DNA of 16,027 nucleotides from an uncultured Clostridia bacterium (GCA_937892635.1 CALBKB010000137.1:1-16027), one strand, 5' to 3'. Shown: positions 6,542-13,394, numbered from the stretch's first letter. Notes: generated by a model from the letters alone, not told the origin. Program-made: numbers and translations.

Positions 6542-7519
6542 TCATTGATTTTGTTGCATTTTTAGTTTTGCCAACGGATTGGCGTTGGCCGCCTCTTCCA
6601 GCTGCGTTTTGCCCAAATGTGTATAAATTTGAGTGGTGCCTAAATTTTCATGACCAAGCACTTCCTTCAGAACACGAACATCTACGCCATTCTGAAACAT
6701 CAGCGTAGCCGCCGTGTGTCGCAGTTTGTGTGTAGAAAAACGCTGAGGATCCAATCCTGCCTTTTCAATATACTTCTTCACTAAATTTTGAACCATTTGA
6801 TGGCTGATTCGCGTCTTTCGATTGCTTAAAAATAGCGCTTTTTTATCCACAACACCATCTACGGGGCGCACGCGCAGATATGTCTCAATGGCCTCCTGAC
6901 AGGCCTCATTCAAGTATACGACGCGTTCTTTTCCGCCTTTTCCCAAGACACGAAGACGATTGCCATGTATGTCCGTTACATTAATACCTACCAATTCCGA
7001 TAATCGAATTCCGGTATTTAAAAAAACCACAAGAATAGCATAGTCGCGTTGGCGATTTTTTCCATCTACCGCAGCAAGAAGCCGCAAACATTCATCAAAC
7101 TCCAAGTGAACAGGCAAGTTGCGTCTGGGCTTAGGTAAATCCAAATCGGCAACCGGATTAAAATCCAATACGCCGGCTTTTACCGTTAAATACTTGTAAA
7201 AACTCCGCAACGTTGATGCTTTACGAGCACGCGTGCGATTACCATTATTTCGCTCATTAGCAATATAAATAAAGAACTCATATATGTCAGAAACAGTAAT
7301 GGATTTAATTAGATCGATGTCAACACCGCTAATATCAATCTCATCAAAAGGAACTGATGACGAACAAATATTTTTCGACAAAAGAATATACCGAAAAAAT
7401 GTTCGCAAATCCAAATAATATTCGTCAACCGTTTTGGATGACTTGCCACGAATCGTCTGGGCATGAATGAGAAAATCGCGAATCGGCCCGGAAACATCAT
7501 AAAATCGATATTTTGACAA
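6542..7519 (-). CDS. xerC: XerC-type tyrosine recombinase, intact active site
   Basis: A 325-residue site-specific recombinase. The N-terminal domain contains GPIRDFLIHAQTIRGKS and DEYYLDLRTFFRYI. The C-terminal catalytic domain has all six residues: Arg172 (NTGIRLSEL), Lys194 (LGKGGKERVV), His264 and Arg267 (STHKLRHTAATL), His290 (LGHENL), Tyr299 (TQIYTHL). The start chosen is TTG at 7517-7519, six bases after GGGGGAG (7526-7532). This gives a family-like N terminus (MSKYRFYDVSGPIRDFL). In-frame ATGs at 7568-7570 and 7550-7552 lack a ribosome site; the first overlaps the -10 and lies upstream of the predicted transcript start. It is convergent with the degenerate XerD-family gene and divergent from prmA. 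A dif-like palindrome covers its promoter. XerC normally cuts one strand at dif, but this enzyme could act alone. Confidence 0.9.
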   Translation of the reverse strand: MSKYRFYDVSGPIRDFLIHAQTIRGKSSKTVDEYYLDLRTFFRYILLSKNICSSSVPFDEIDISGVDIDLIKSITVSDIYEFFIYIANERNNGNRTRARKASTLRSFYKYLTVKAGVLDFNPVADLDLPKPRRNLPVHLEFDECLRLLAAVDGKNRQRDYAILVVFLNTGIRLSELVGINVTDIHGNRLRVLGKGGKERVVYLNEACQEAIETYLRVRPVDGVVDKKALFLSNRKTRISHQMVQNLVKKYIEKAGLDPQRFSTHKLRHTAATLMFQNGVDVRVLKEVLGHENLGTTQIYTHLGKTQLEEAANANPLAKLKMQQNQ

Positions 7520-7532
7520 TTTCTGCTCCCCC

Positions 7533-7564
7533 AAATTAAACAAAATATTCATTTTGTTTAATTT
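7533..7564. repeat. 32-base perfect-arm palindrome with dif-like 11-6-11 geometry
   Basis: Left arm AAATTAAACAAAAT (7533-7546), centre ATTC, right arm ATTTTGTTTAATTT (7551-7564); the arms are exact reverse complements over 14 bases. It can be re-read as two 11-base arms (7535-7545 and 7552-7562) around the 6-base centre TATTCA. The right arm TTTTGTTTAAT matches the E. coli dif XerD arm, TTATGTTAAAT as I recall it, at 9 of 11 positions. The palindrome spans the predicted transcript start and part of the -10 of the xerC-type gene. It could be a Xer target, an operator, or both. Confidence 0.7.
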
Positions 7565-7575
7565 TATCATAAAAT
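7561..7575. repeat. 15-base palindrome overlapping the -10
   Basis: ATTTTAT (7561-7567), one C, ATAAAAT (7569-7575). It shares bases with the right arm of the larger palindrome and covers the -10 of the XerC-type promoter. Possibly a second operator, or low-complexity AT sequence. Confidence 0.4.
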
Positions 7576-7589
7576 AGTATCCTTGTCAA
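7561..7589 (-). promoter_or_regulatory. Promoter of the XerC-type gene
   Basis: On the minus strand, consensus -35 TTGACA (7584-7589), a 17-base spacer and -10 TAAAAT (7561-7566). The predicted start near 7554 falls inside the palindrome at 7533-7564, so a protein bound there would block transcription. Confidence 0.75.
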
Positions 7590-7624
7590 TACTCTATATC
7601 CCCCTTAAGCAAAGGAGAAAAATT

Positions 7625-8539
7625 ATGTGGAACGAACTGGTAATTACCGTTTCCCAGCAAGACTGTCAGTTGGCTGCGGACATTTTAACCGTATTAAACC
7701 ATGACGGAATGTTCATGGAAGATTTTTCTGATTTAATGGATAATGAAGCTGTTAAACAAACTAACCTTGTGGAACAAGAATTATTAGATAAAATCAATAG
7801 CGATCCCATTATCCATCTCTACATCTCCCCTAGCCGGAATCTTGCCGAAATGTCGCAAACCGCTCAGTCGTTATTGGCACAAAATCAAATTCATTTTGAA
7901 CTTGACGTAAAAGAAATACCTGACAAAAACTGGAATGAGGAATGGATGAAATATTATAAACCCGTCCACATCAACGAGCACTTAACCATCGTTCCCCGTT
8001 GGATACCCTATCAGGCTCAGCCAAACGAATTGACAGTTTTGCTTGATCCCGGCGCTGCCTTTGGTACCGGCACGCACGAAACCACAAAGCTTTGCCTGGA
8101 CGCCTTGACTCGGCATGTAAAACCCGATGATCGCATCCTCGACATCGGCACAGGTAGCGGCATTTTAGCCATTACCTCTCTCCTGCTTGGCGCACAAAGC
8201 GCTGACGCCATTGATATTGACCCGCTTTCCGTAAAAGCTGCCGTTGAAAACGCAACACTAAACGCCGTACAGGATCAATTAACCGTAAAACTCGGCAGTT
8301 TGCTGGATCACGCATCCGGATATTATCATGTAATTACCGCGAATATTGTGGCAGATGTGATTATATCTATGTTGGGAGATCTAAAACAACACATGACCCA
8401 TCAAAGCACACTCATCCTCTCCGGCATTATCAACGAACGAGCCCAAGATGTGATAAATGCCTTAGACGAGAGCTCCTATATCATCAAAGAACGCCTAGAG
8501 GATGGCGAATGGGTTGCCCTAATTGTTTCTCTTTCATAA
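7625..8539 (+). CDS. prmA: Ribosomal protein L11 methyltransferase
   Basis: A 304-residue SAM-dependent methyltransferase that trimethylates ribosomal protein L11 in the cytosol. The PrmA-specific motif DPGAAFGTGTHETT is at about 141-154. The SAM motif I, ILDIGTGSGILAI, is near 171-183, the acidic loop DAIDIDPLSVKAA follows, and the catalytic NIVADVI lies near 240. The N-terminal substrate-binding domain is present. The ATG at 7625 is chosen because AGGAG (7613-7617) is 7 bases upstream; the same frame extends to an ATG at 7583 that has no ribosome site. It is single-gene, divergent from the XerC-type gene, and ends in a strong terminator. In many Bacillota prmA follows dnaJ; that context is absent here. 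Confidence 0.96.
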   Translation: MWNELVITVSQQDCQLAADILTVLNHDGMFMEDFSDLMDNEAVKQTNLVEQELLDKINSDPIIHLYISPSRNLAEMSQTAQSLLAQNQIHFELDVKEIPDKNWNEEWMKYYKPVHINEHLTIVPRWIPYQAQPNELTVLLDPGAAFGTGTHETTKLCLDALTRHVKPDDRILDIGTGSGILAITSLLLGAQSADAIDIDPLSVKAAVENATLNAVQDQLTVKLGSLLDHASGYYHVITANIVADVIISMLGDLKQHMTHQSTLILSGIINERAQDVINALDESSYIIKERLEDGEWVALIVSLS

Positions 8540-8540
8540 G

Positions 8541-8573
8541 AAAAGCAGAGTTAACTTTGTTAACTCTGCTTTT
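8541..8573. terminator. Bidirectional intrinsic terminator between prmA and the aminopeptidase gene
   Basis: A perfect 15-base stem, AAAAGCAGAGTTAAC (8541-8555) and GTTAACTCTGCTTTT (8559-8573), with a TTT loop. It is flanked by T's on the plus strand and A's on the left. It lies two bases after the prmA stop and four bases before the convergent stop at 8577-8579. Confidence 0.94.
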
Positions 8574-8576
8574 TAT

Positions 8577-9986
8577 TTACGCTTGGTTCAAGAAGCACTC
8601 AATCGCACGATGAGTCATATACACATCCAGCTTGCTGACAACTTCAAACGGTGCATGCATAGACAATACGCCAACACCCAGATCAACAACATCAATATCC
8701 ATCGCTGCCACATATTTGGCAACGGTGCCACCTCCGCCGGCATCAACCTTGCCCAACTCGCCAGATTGCCAAATGACTTGATTTTCGTCAAGGATCTTGC
8801 GAACCTCACCCAAGAATTCAGCATTGGCATCGTTCGTATCATACTTACCACCCGAACCGGAATATTTCATAATAATGGTACCGTAGTTGAGTTTGGTAGT
8901 GTTGCGCTTCTCAAATACATCCGGATAATTGGGGTCGAAAGCGGCATTAACATCCGCCGACAAGCACTTGGAGTTGCGCAAACACTCACGAACATTCACA
9001 CCGCTCCCCTGGCAAAGCTCGGTAATAAAATTCTTTAAATAATCCGCTTTAAGTCCGGTATTACCAGACGATCCAATCTCTTCCCTATCCGTCAACACGC
9101 CGATTACGGTCTTCCCTTCTCCATGTGTTGCCAGCAAACCCGTCAAGACAGGGTAGGCGCAGACATGATCATCATGACCGTACGAGCCAATCATAGAACG
9201 ATCAAACCCAACATCCTGCGCCTTATAGGCGGGCACCATACAAAGATCTGCCGATAGGAAATCTTCCTCAATAATATCATATTTTTCGTACAGCAGATTG
9301 AGGATATTCAGTTTTACCTTCTCCGATTCTTTATCATCACAGAACGGACAGCTGCCAATCAAGACATTAAGCGCCTCGCCAACAATGGCTTCCGCTAACG
9401 GCTTAGTATTTTGCGCCTTAGATAGATGCGGCAGCAGATCGGTAACGCAGAAAACCGGCTCATCCTCCTGTTCGCCAAGACACACATTAACAACCGTACC
9501 GTCTTTCTTGGCAATCACTCCGTGTAAGGCAAGCGGTATAGCTGTCCACTGATACTTTTTAATGCCACCGTAATAGTGGGTTTTGAATAAGCAAAGCTCA
9601 CTGTCCTCATACACCGGAGCGGGTTTAAGATCCAATCTGGGGCTATCCACATGCGCGGCAGCGATATTAACACCCTCGGTCATGGGAACTTTACCAATGA
9701 TAGCAAATACGATGGAGCGAGACCGATTGTTGTAATACACCTTATCACCAGCACGGTAGGTGTCACCAAATCGAAACGGTTTAAAGCCCTCTTTTTCAAG
9801 CATTTGCTGCGCATATGTCACACATTCCCGTTCCGTCTTGCCAACGTTTAAGAAATTCTTATATTCCACACAATAATCATCAGCCTGCTCTTGCTGCGCT
9901 TTTGTAATACGTTCATATCCATTCTTGGGGCTATAAAACAATTTTTCACGCAGCTGCTCCCCTGCTGTTTTATTTGTACTCATCAT
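8577..9986 (-). CDS. M18 family zinc aminopeptidase
   Basis: A 469-residue protein (from ATG 9984-9986) of the M18 family, tetrahedral dinuclear-zinc aminopeptidases that remove N-terminal residues from peptides. Metal ligand and catalytic motifs: AAAHVDSPRLDLKP (His112, Asp114), GHDDHVCAYP (Asp, bridging position), DREEIGSSGNTG (Glu302-Glu303) and LSMHAPFE (His444). Length and motif order fit the bacterial M18 enzymes. No signal peptide is seen, so it is probably cytosolic. The start is set by GGAGGAGG (9991-9998); ATG 9981-9983 is equally possible. A third ATG (10008-10010) overlaps the coaE stop as ATGA but lies before the ribosome site. It is the last gene of the DUF951-prfA operon and ends at a strong terminator. 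The exact residue preference cannot be told from sequence. Confidence 0.93.
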   Translation of the reverse strand: MMSTNKTAGEQLREKLFYSPKNGYERITKAQQEQADDYCVEYKNFLNVGKTERECVTYAQQMLEKEGFKPFRFGDTYRAGDKVYYNNRSRSIVFAIIGKVPMTEGVNIAAAHVDSPRLDLKPAPVYEDSELCLFKTHYYGGIKKYQWTAIPLALHGVIAKKDGTVVNVCLGEQEDEPVFCVTDLLPHLSKAQNTKPLAEAIVGEALNVLIGSCPFCDDKESEKVKLNILNLLYEKYDIIEEDFLSADLCMVPAYKAQDVGFDRSMIGSYGHDDHVCAYPVLTGLLATHGEGKTVIGVLTDREEIGSSGNTGLKADYLKNFITELCQGSGVNVRECLRNSKCLSADVNAAFDPNYPDVFEKRNTTKLNYGTIIMKYSGSGGKYDTNDANAEFLGEVRKILDENQVIWQSGELGKVDAGGGGTVAKYVAAMDIDVVDLGVGVLSMHAPFEVVSKLDVYMTHRAIECFLNQA

Positions 9987-10006
9987 ATTTCCTCCTCCAC
10001 TACCGT

Positions 10007-10594
10007 TCATGAAAAAATTTTATGGTATATATTCTCTATCTTACGTTTGATATATTTAAAATTCATGCCATTGCAGATCACATAATCGGCATACCGTTTA
10101 TAGAAAGAATTCGATTTTTGTGCCCTAAGGCGTTGCCATGCTTGTTTATGAGTCAGACCATCTCGACGCATGATGCGCCGCAATCTCATCCACATGGGCG
10201 CCAGTACAGCAATAACACAATCGCAATTTGCCAAGTATCCGCTCTCTGCCAATGCTGCTCCATCAATCACAACGCCCGCTTTCCCGGTGGTTTCCTGCAC
10301 GCGCTGTTCCAGAACAGCTAAAATATACTTATGAGTAATACGATTTAGTGCTTGCGTTTGTTCTGTACAAGTAAAAGCACGTGCCGCCAACTCTTTACGG
10401 TTGAGCCTGCCGTCATCCAGCAAAATCTCATTACCAAAATGAGAAACTAGTTCTTGCAAACACGGCATATCGGGCTCCACCACTTGGCGCGCAATCTCAT
10501 CGCAATCTATATGCCTTAGCCCCATTTGCGCAAGTATAGTTGCTACCGAGCTTTTACCGCATCCAGATCCTCCGATCAACCCGATGATTTTCAC
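10007..10594 (-). CDS. coaE: Dephospho-CoA kinase
   Basis: A 195-residue P-loop kinase catalysing the last step of coenzyme A synthesis, ATP-dependent phosphorylation of dephospho-CoA. Walker A is GGSGCGKS at residues 8-15. The CoaE-typical HIDCDEIAR follows, then DDGRLNRKELAARAF. GVVIDGAALAESG is the equivalent of the family's 'D-x-P-L-L-x-E' stretch, with Ala-Ala in place of the usual Pro-Leu. The late RRDGLTHKQAWQRL segment fits the lid. The GTG start (10592-10594) is preferred because GAGGAG lies 6 bases upstream, overlapping the sua5 TGA; an in-frame TTG at 10613-10615 has no such site. Spacing to the upstream stop is 10 bases. The stop overlaps the first possible ATG of the aminopeptidase gene. 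Confidence 0.95.
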   Translation of the reverse strand: MKIIGLIGGSGCGKSSVATILAQMGLRHIDCDEIARQVVEPDMPCLQELVSHFGNEILLDDGRLNRKELAARAFTCTEQTQALNRITHKYILAVLEQRVQETTGKAGVVIDGAALAESGYLANCDCVIAVLAPMWMRLRRIMRRDGLTHKQAWQRLRAQKSNSFYKRYADYVICNGMNFKYIKRKIENIYHKIFS

Positions 10595-10604
10595 TCGATT
10601 CTCC

Positions 10605-11633
10605 TCACAATTCAATTTTGTAAAAGCCAGACGCTTTTAATAGTCGGTTATATACCCCTAGAAACTCACCGTCATTGCGACAATTTCGTGCAAAGATCTC
10701 CGTAACATCCATTTCATCAAACGCACGTAACGCCGCAAACAAATTCCGAGACAATGAATGGGCATCATGCTCATCACCAAGCGATACAACATGACCCTTT
10801 ATATATTGATCTTCTTCACCGTCAAAACAAAGAATACCCGTACTCTCGGTTGCCTTTTGGTTGATATAAGAAATCACATCCGATTCCTTACCCGTAACAA
10901 TCATCAGCGGGGATTGGGGGGCGTAATGGCGATATTTCATCCCGGGAGATTGCACCTTACTGTCGTCAGGCAGTTGCGCCATAATCGACGGAGAAAGGGC
11001 AACCCTGCCAATGACCGATTCGATCTCATCTCGCCCGATAATACCCGGCCGCAAAATCATGGGACATTCACCAACCATGGAAATAACCGTGCTTTCTACG
11101 CCGACTTCGCAAGGGCCGCCATCAAGAATTAGCGGGATGCGCCCTCGCATATCCTCATACACGTGTTGCGCCTTAGTCGGACTGGGACGCCCCGAGCGGT
11201 TAGCGCTTGGCGCCGCAATCGGCACGCCGGCTCGGCGAATCATCTCACGTGCCGTTTCATTTTCCGGGCATCGAATGCCTACCGTATCAAGCCCACAGGT
11301 AACTTCCGGCGCAATACAAGCCGCACTTTTTACCACAAGGGTTAACGGTCCCGGCCAAAAAGCTTCGGCCAGCGCCCTTGCCTTTTCATCCACATTCGCA
11401 CCATATCGAAACAGGTCATTTCCCTCACTGATATGTACGATCAAGGGGTTATCCTGCGGCCGTCCCTTGGCTTGAAATATTTTGTTTACGGCAACGGAAT
11501 CCAGAGCATTTGCTCCAAGCCCGTAAACCGTTTCCGTAGGAAAACCAACAAGTTCTCCCTCACGAATCAAACAAGCCGCCATCTCCAGCGCCTGCTCCGA
11601 ATGTGGTAAAATTTTTGTATCTATCTTTCTCAT
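10605..11633 (-). CDS. L-threonylcarbamoyladenylate synthase (Sua5/YwlC type)
   Basis: A 342-residue protein that makes threonylcarbamoyl-AMP from threonine, bicarbonate and ATP, the first step of the universal tRNA modification t6A37. The N-terminal YrdC domain has GFPTETVYGLGANA (30-43), KGRPQDNPLIVHI (56-68) and PSANRSGRPSPT (142-153). The C-terminal Sua5 domain is joined through the linker SPGMKYRHYAP (229-239), which distinguishes Sua5 from the short TsaC form. Its ATG overlaps the prfA stop as ATGA, and coaE follows 10 bases after its own stop. Pairing with prfA puts two translation-fidelity genes in one transcript, as in other Bacillota. The ribosome site is weak, so coupling to prfA is likely. 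Confidence 0.95.
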   Translation of the reverse strand: MRKIDTKILPHSEQALEMAACLIREGELVGFPTETVYGLGANALDSVAVNKIFQAKGRPQDNPLIVHISEGNDLFRYGANVDEKARALAEAFWPGPLTLVVKSAACIAPEVTCGLDTVGIRCPENETAREMIRRAGVPIAAPSANRSGRPSPTKAQHVYEDMRGRIPLILDGGPCEVGVESTVISMVGECPMILRPGIIGRDEIESVIGRVALSPSIMAQLPDDSKVQSPGMKYRHYAPQSPLMIVTGKESDVISYINQKATESTGILCFDGEEDQYIKGHVVSLGDEHDAHSLSRNLFAALRAFDEMDVTEIFARNCRNDGEFLGVYNRLLKASGFYKIEL

Positions 11634-12700
11634 TCGATATCGGCCTTTAATTTCTCCGCCTGCGCGTTGGCAATCAACGCATTTAAAATATCATCAATTT
11701 CGCCGTTCATGAAGGATTCCAATTTATACAGGGTGAGTCCTATGCGATGATCGGTAACTCGACCCTGCGGAAAGTTATAGGTGCGAATCCGCTCACTACG
11801 GTCCCCCGACCCAACTTGGTCTTTTCTGGCTGCGGATATTTTATCTGCCTGCTCCTTTTGTTTTTGATCATAAAGACGTGAACGTAAAATTTTAAGAGCT
11901 TTATCCTTATTCTTAAATTGACTTCTCTCATCTTGACACTCAACAACTAGACCCGTTGGTATATGAGTAACGCGAATGGCCGACGACGTCTTATTGACGT
12001 GCTGACCGCCTGCGCCTGATGAGCGAAAGGCATCGATTTGAATATCTTTAGGATCAATCACTATCTCTACATCATCCGCCTCCGGCAATACCGCTACCGT
12101 AACCGCAGAGGTATGAATGCGTCCTGATGATTCGGTCTCGGGAACACGCTGTACACGATGTGCACCGCTCTCAAATTTCAATCGACTATATACGCCATCA
12201 CCCTCCACTAAGAAGGTAATTTCTTTATAGCCGCCCAACTCGGTATTGTTTTCTGATAAAATATCAACCTTATAACCGCGCGTTTCCGCATACATGCTGT
12301 ACATGCGAAACAATGCGCCGGCAAACAGCATGGCCTCTTCCCCACCCACGCCGGCACGAATTTCAATAATGGCGCTTTTGTCGTCATCAGCATCCTTGGG
12401 TAAGAGCAGTATTTTTAACTGATCTTCCAGCTGCGGTAATTTCTCTTTGCAAGAAAAAAATTCGTCCTGCACCATCTGTCGAAATTCGGGATCCTGCTCC
12501 GCTTCCAGCAGTTGTGCCGCTTCCCGGAACGAGTCCAATACCGCCTCATATTCATAAAACTTTTCGACAATCGGCTCCAGTCCTTTGCGCTCCTTCATCA
12601 GCTTGCGATACAAATCCTGATCGGAAACGACAGACGGATCCATTAACTTATTGTCGATATCCATAAATTTTTCGGCAATACTTTTGAGTTTATCGATCAT
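11630..12700 (-). CDS. prfA: Peptide chain release factor 1
   Basis: A 356-residue class I release factor that reads UAA and UAG and triggers peptide release. The stop-codon recognition tripeptide is Pro-Glu-Thr at 187-189 (RVPETESSGRIHTS), the P-x-T form of RF1 rather than Ser-Pro-Phe of RF2. The peptidyl-transferase motif is GAGGQHVNKTSSA, with GGQ at 231-233. Domain order and length are normal. The ATG overlaps the DUF951 stop as ATGA, with AAAGGTG a few bases upstream. The gene prmC, which methylates the GGQ glutamine and often follows prfA, is not in this operon; the ATGA overlap at the 3' end joins prfA directly to the Sua5-type gene. Confidence 0.98.
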   Translation of the reverse strand: MIDKLKSIAEKFMDIDNKLMDPSVVSDQDLYRKLMKERKGLEPIVEKFYEYEAVLDSFREAAQLLEAEQDPEFRQMVQDEFFSCKEKLPQLEDQLKILLLPKDADDDKSAIIEIRAGVGGEEAMLFAGALFRMYSMYAETRGYKVDILSENNTELGGYKEITFLVEGDGVYSRLKFESGAHRVQRVPETESSGRIHTSAVTVAVLPEADDVEIVIDPKDIQIDAFRSSGAGGQHVNKTSSAIRVTHIPTGLVVECQDERSQFKNKDKALKILRSRLYDQKQKEQADKISAARKDQVGSGDRSERIRTYNFPQGRVTDHRIGLTLYKLESFMNGEIDDILNALIANAQAEKLKADIE

Positions 12701-12870
12701 TCTACACCTTTAATGTTCTTTATGATTTTAATGCGCGGTATCATCATTTCATGACCACAGCCACAACAGCGAAGCTTAAAATCCAAACCAACGCGCAACA
12801 CAAGAAAGCGGTCACTGCCGCAAGGATGCTTTTTTTTCATGAGCACACAGTCGCCCACTTTAATATCCAT
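12697..12870 (-). CDS. Small DUF951 family protein (57 aa)
   Basis: A 57-residue protein found by translating the gap between prfA and ruvX by hand. It begins MDIKVGDCVLMKKKHPCGSD, continues RFLVLRVGLDFKLRCCGCGH and ends KNIKGVE. This is the DUF951 pattern: 'V-G-D-x-V-x-M-K-K-x-H-P-C-G', then 'V-x-R-x-G-x-D-x-K-x-x-C-x-x-C-G', then Met-Ile-Pro-Arg. Cysteines 8, 17, 35, 36 and 38 suggest metal binding, although no role is established to my knowledge. GAGGTG (12876-12881) sits 5 bases before the ATG. Its TGA overlaps the prfA start as ATGA, so it leads the operon and is probably translationally coupled to release factor 1. Confidence 0.9.
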   Translation of the reverse strand: MDIKVGDCVLMKKKHPCGSDRFLVLRVGLDFKLRCCGCGHEMMIPRIKIIKNIKGVE

Positions 12871-12898
12871 GCTTGCACCTCACAATTCTTTCCTTTAT

Positions 12899-12927
12899 AT
12901 GATACATCTTTTTGGAAAATCTGTAAA
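12899..12927 (-). promoter_or_regulatory. Promoter of the DUF951-prfA-sua5-coaE-aminopeptidase operon
   Basis: On the minus strand, -35 TTTACA (12922-12927), 17 bases, -10 TATCAT (12899-12904). The predicted start near 12892 leaves about 20 bases of leader carrying GAGGTG. It is back to back with the ruvX promoter, the two -35 boxes being 18 bases apart. Confidence 0.65.
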
Positions 12928-12945
12928 GCAAAAAGCAAAAGATAC

Positions 12946-12974
12946 TTGCAAAAATTACTGTAAAAAAATATAAT
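12946..12974 (+). promoter_or_regulatory. Promoter of ruvX, positioned for a leaderless transcript
   Basis: -35 TTGCAA (12946-12951), 17 bases, perfect -10 TATAAT (12969-12974). The expected first transcribed base is about 12981, the A of the chosen ATG start codon. Confidence 0.8.
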
Positions 12975-12980
12975 ATGTAT

Positions 12981-13394
12981 ATGATTATATTAGGAATTGA
13001 TTACGGTGACGCTCGAACCGGCGTGGCGCGCGTTAACACCACCTGCCCCATCGTCACCCCAGTCGGCACAATTAAAGATGCTAGTATCGAAGGCGCTGCC
13101 GAAAAGGTCGCCCAATTAGCCCGCACGGAAAAAGCTGAGAAACTCGTGATCGGTCTTCCCCGTAATATGGACGGCTCGGAAGGGCCCAGGGCAGAAAAAA
13201 CACGGCGTTTCGGGGACTTGGTCAAGAAACACCTTGATCTGGAGATTCTGTTCTGTGATGAGCGCCTGAGCAGTAGTTATGCTCATAATATTATGAATTT
13301 CACCGATACACGCGGCAAAAAACGCAAAGAAAGTGTTGATGCCTTGGCTGCCACCATCATTTTGCAGACTTATGTTGATTCGTTGCGGGACTAA
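12981..13394 (+). CDS. ruvX: Holliday junction resolvase-like protein RuvX/YqgF
   Basis: A 137-residue RNase H-fold protein of the YqgF family, implicated in 16S rRNA 5'-end processing and proposed as a Holliday-junction resolvase. Motifs: GIDYGDARTGVA near the N terminus, VIGLPRNMDGSEGPRA in the middle, FCDERLSSSYA and VDALAATIILQTYVD at the end. These supply the conserved acidic residues. The ATG at 12981 gives the standard N terminus (MIILGIDYGD); an ATG two codons upstream touches the -10 and would not be transcribed. No Shine-Dalgarno sequence exists upstream, only A and T runs. The last 38 bases overlap the 3' end of the convergent transporter gene, with no terminator between them. Confidence 0.94.
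   Translation: MIILGIDYGDARTGVARVNTTCPIVTPVGTIKDASIEGAAEKVAQLARTEKAEKLVIGLPRNMDGSEGPRAEKTRRFGDLVKKHLDLEILFCDERLSSSYAHNIMNFTDTRGKKRKESVDALAATIILQTYVDSLRD

Noticed and set aside
8523..9038. 171-codon plus-strand open frame antisense to the aminopeptidase gene
   Set aside because: It shows no family motifs, it reads through the terminator, and the opposite strand carries a well-conserved M18 gene.
11011..11475. 154-codon plus-strand open frame opposite the Sua5-type gene
   Set aside because: Composition is that of a shadow frame (Ser/Pro/Arg-rich); the minus strand encodes clear Sua5 motifs.
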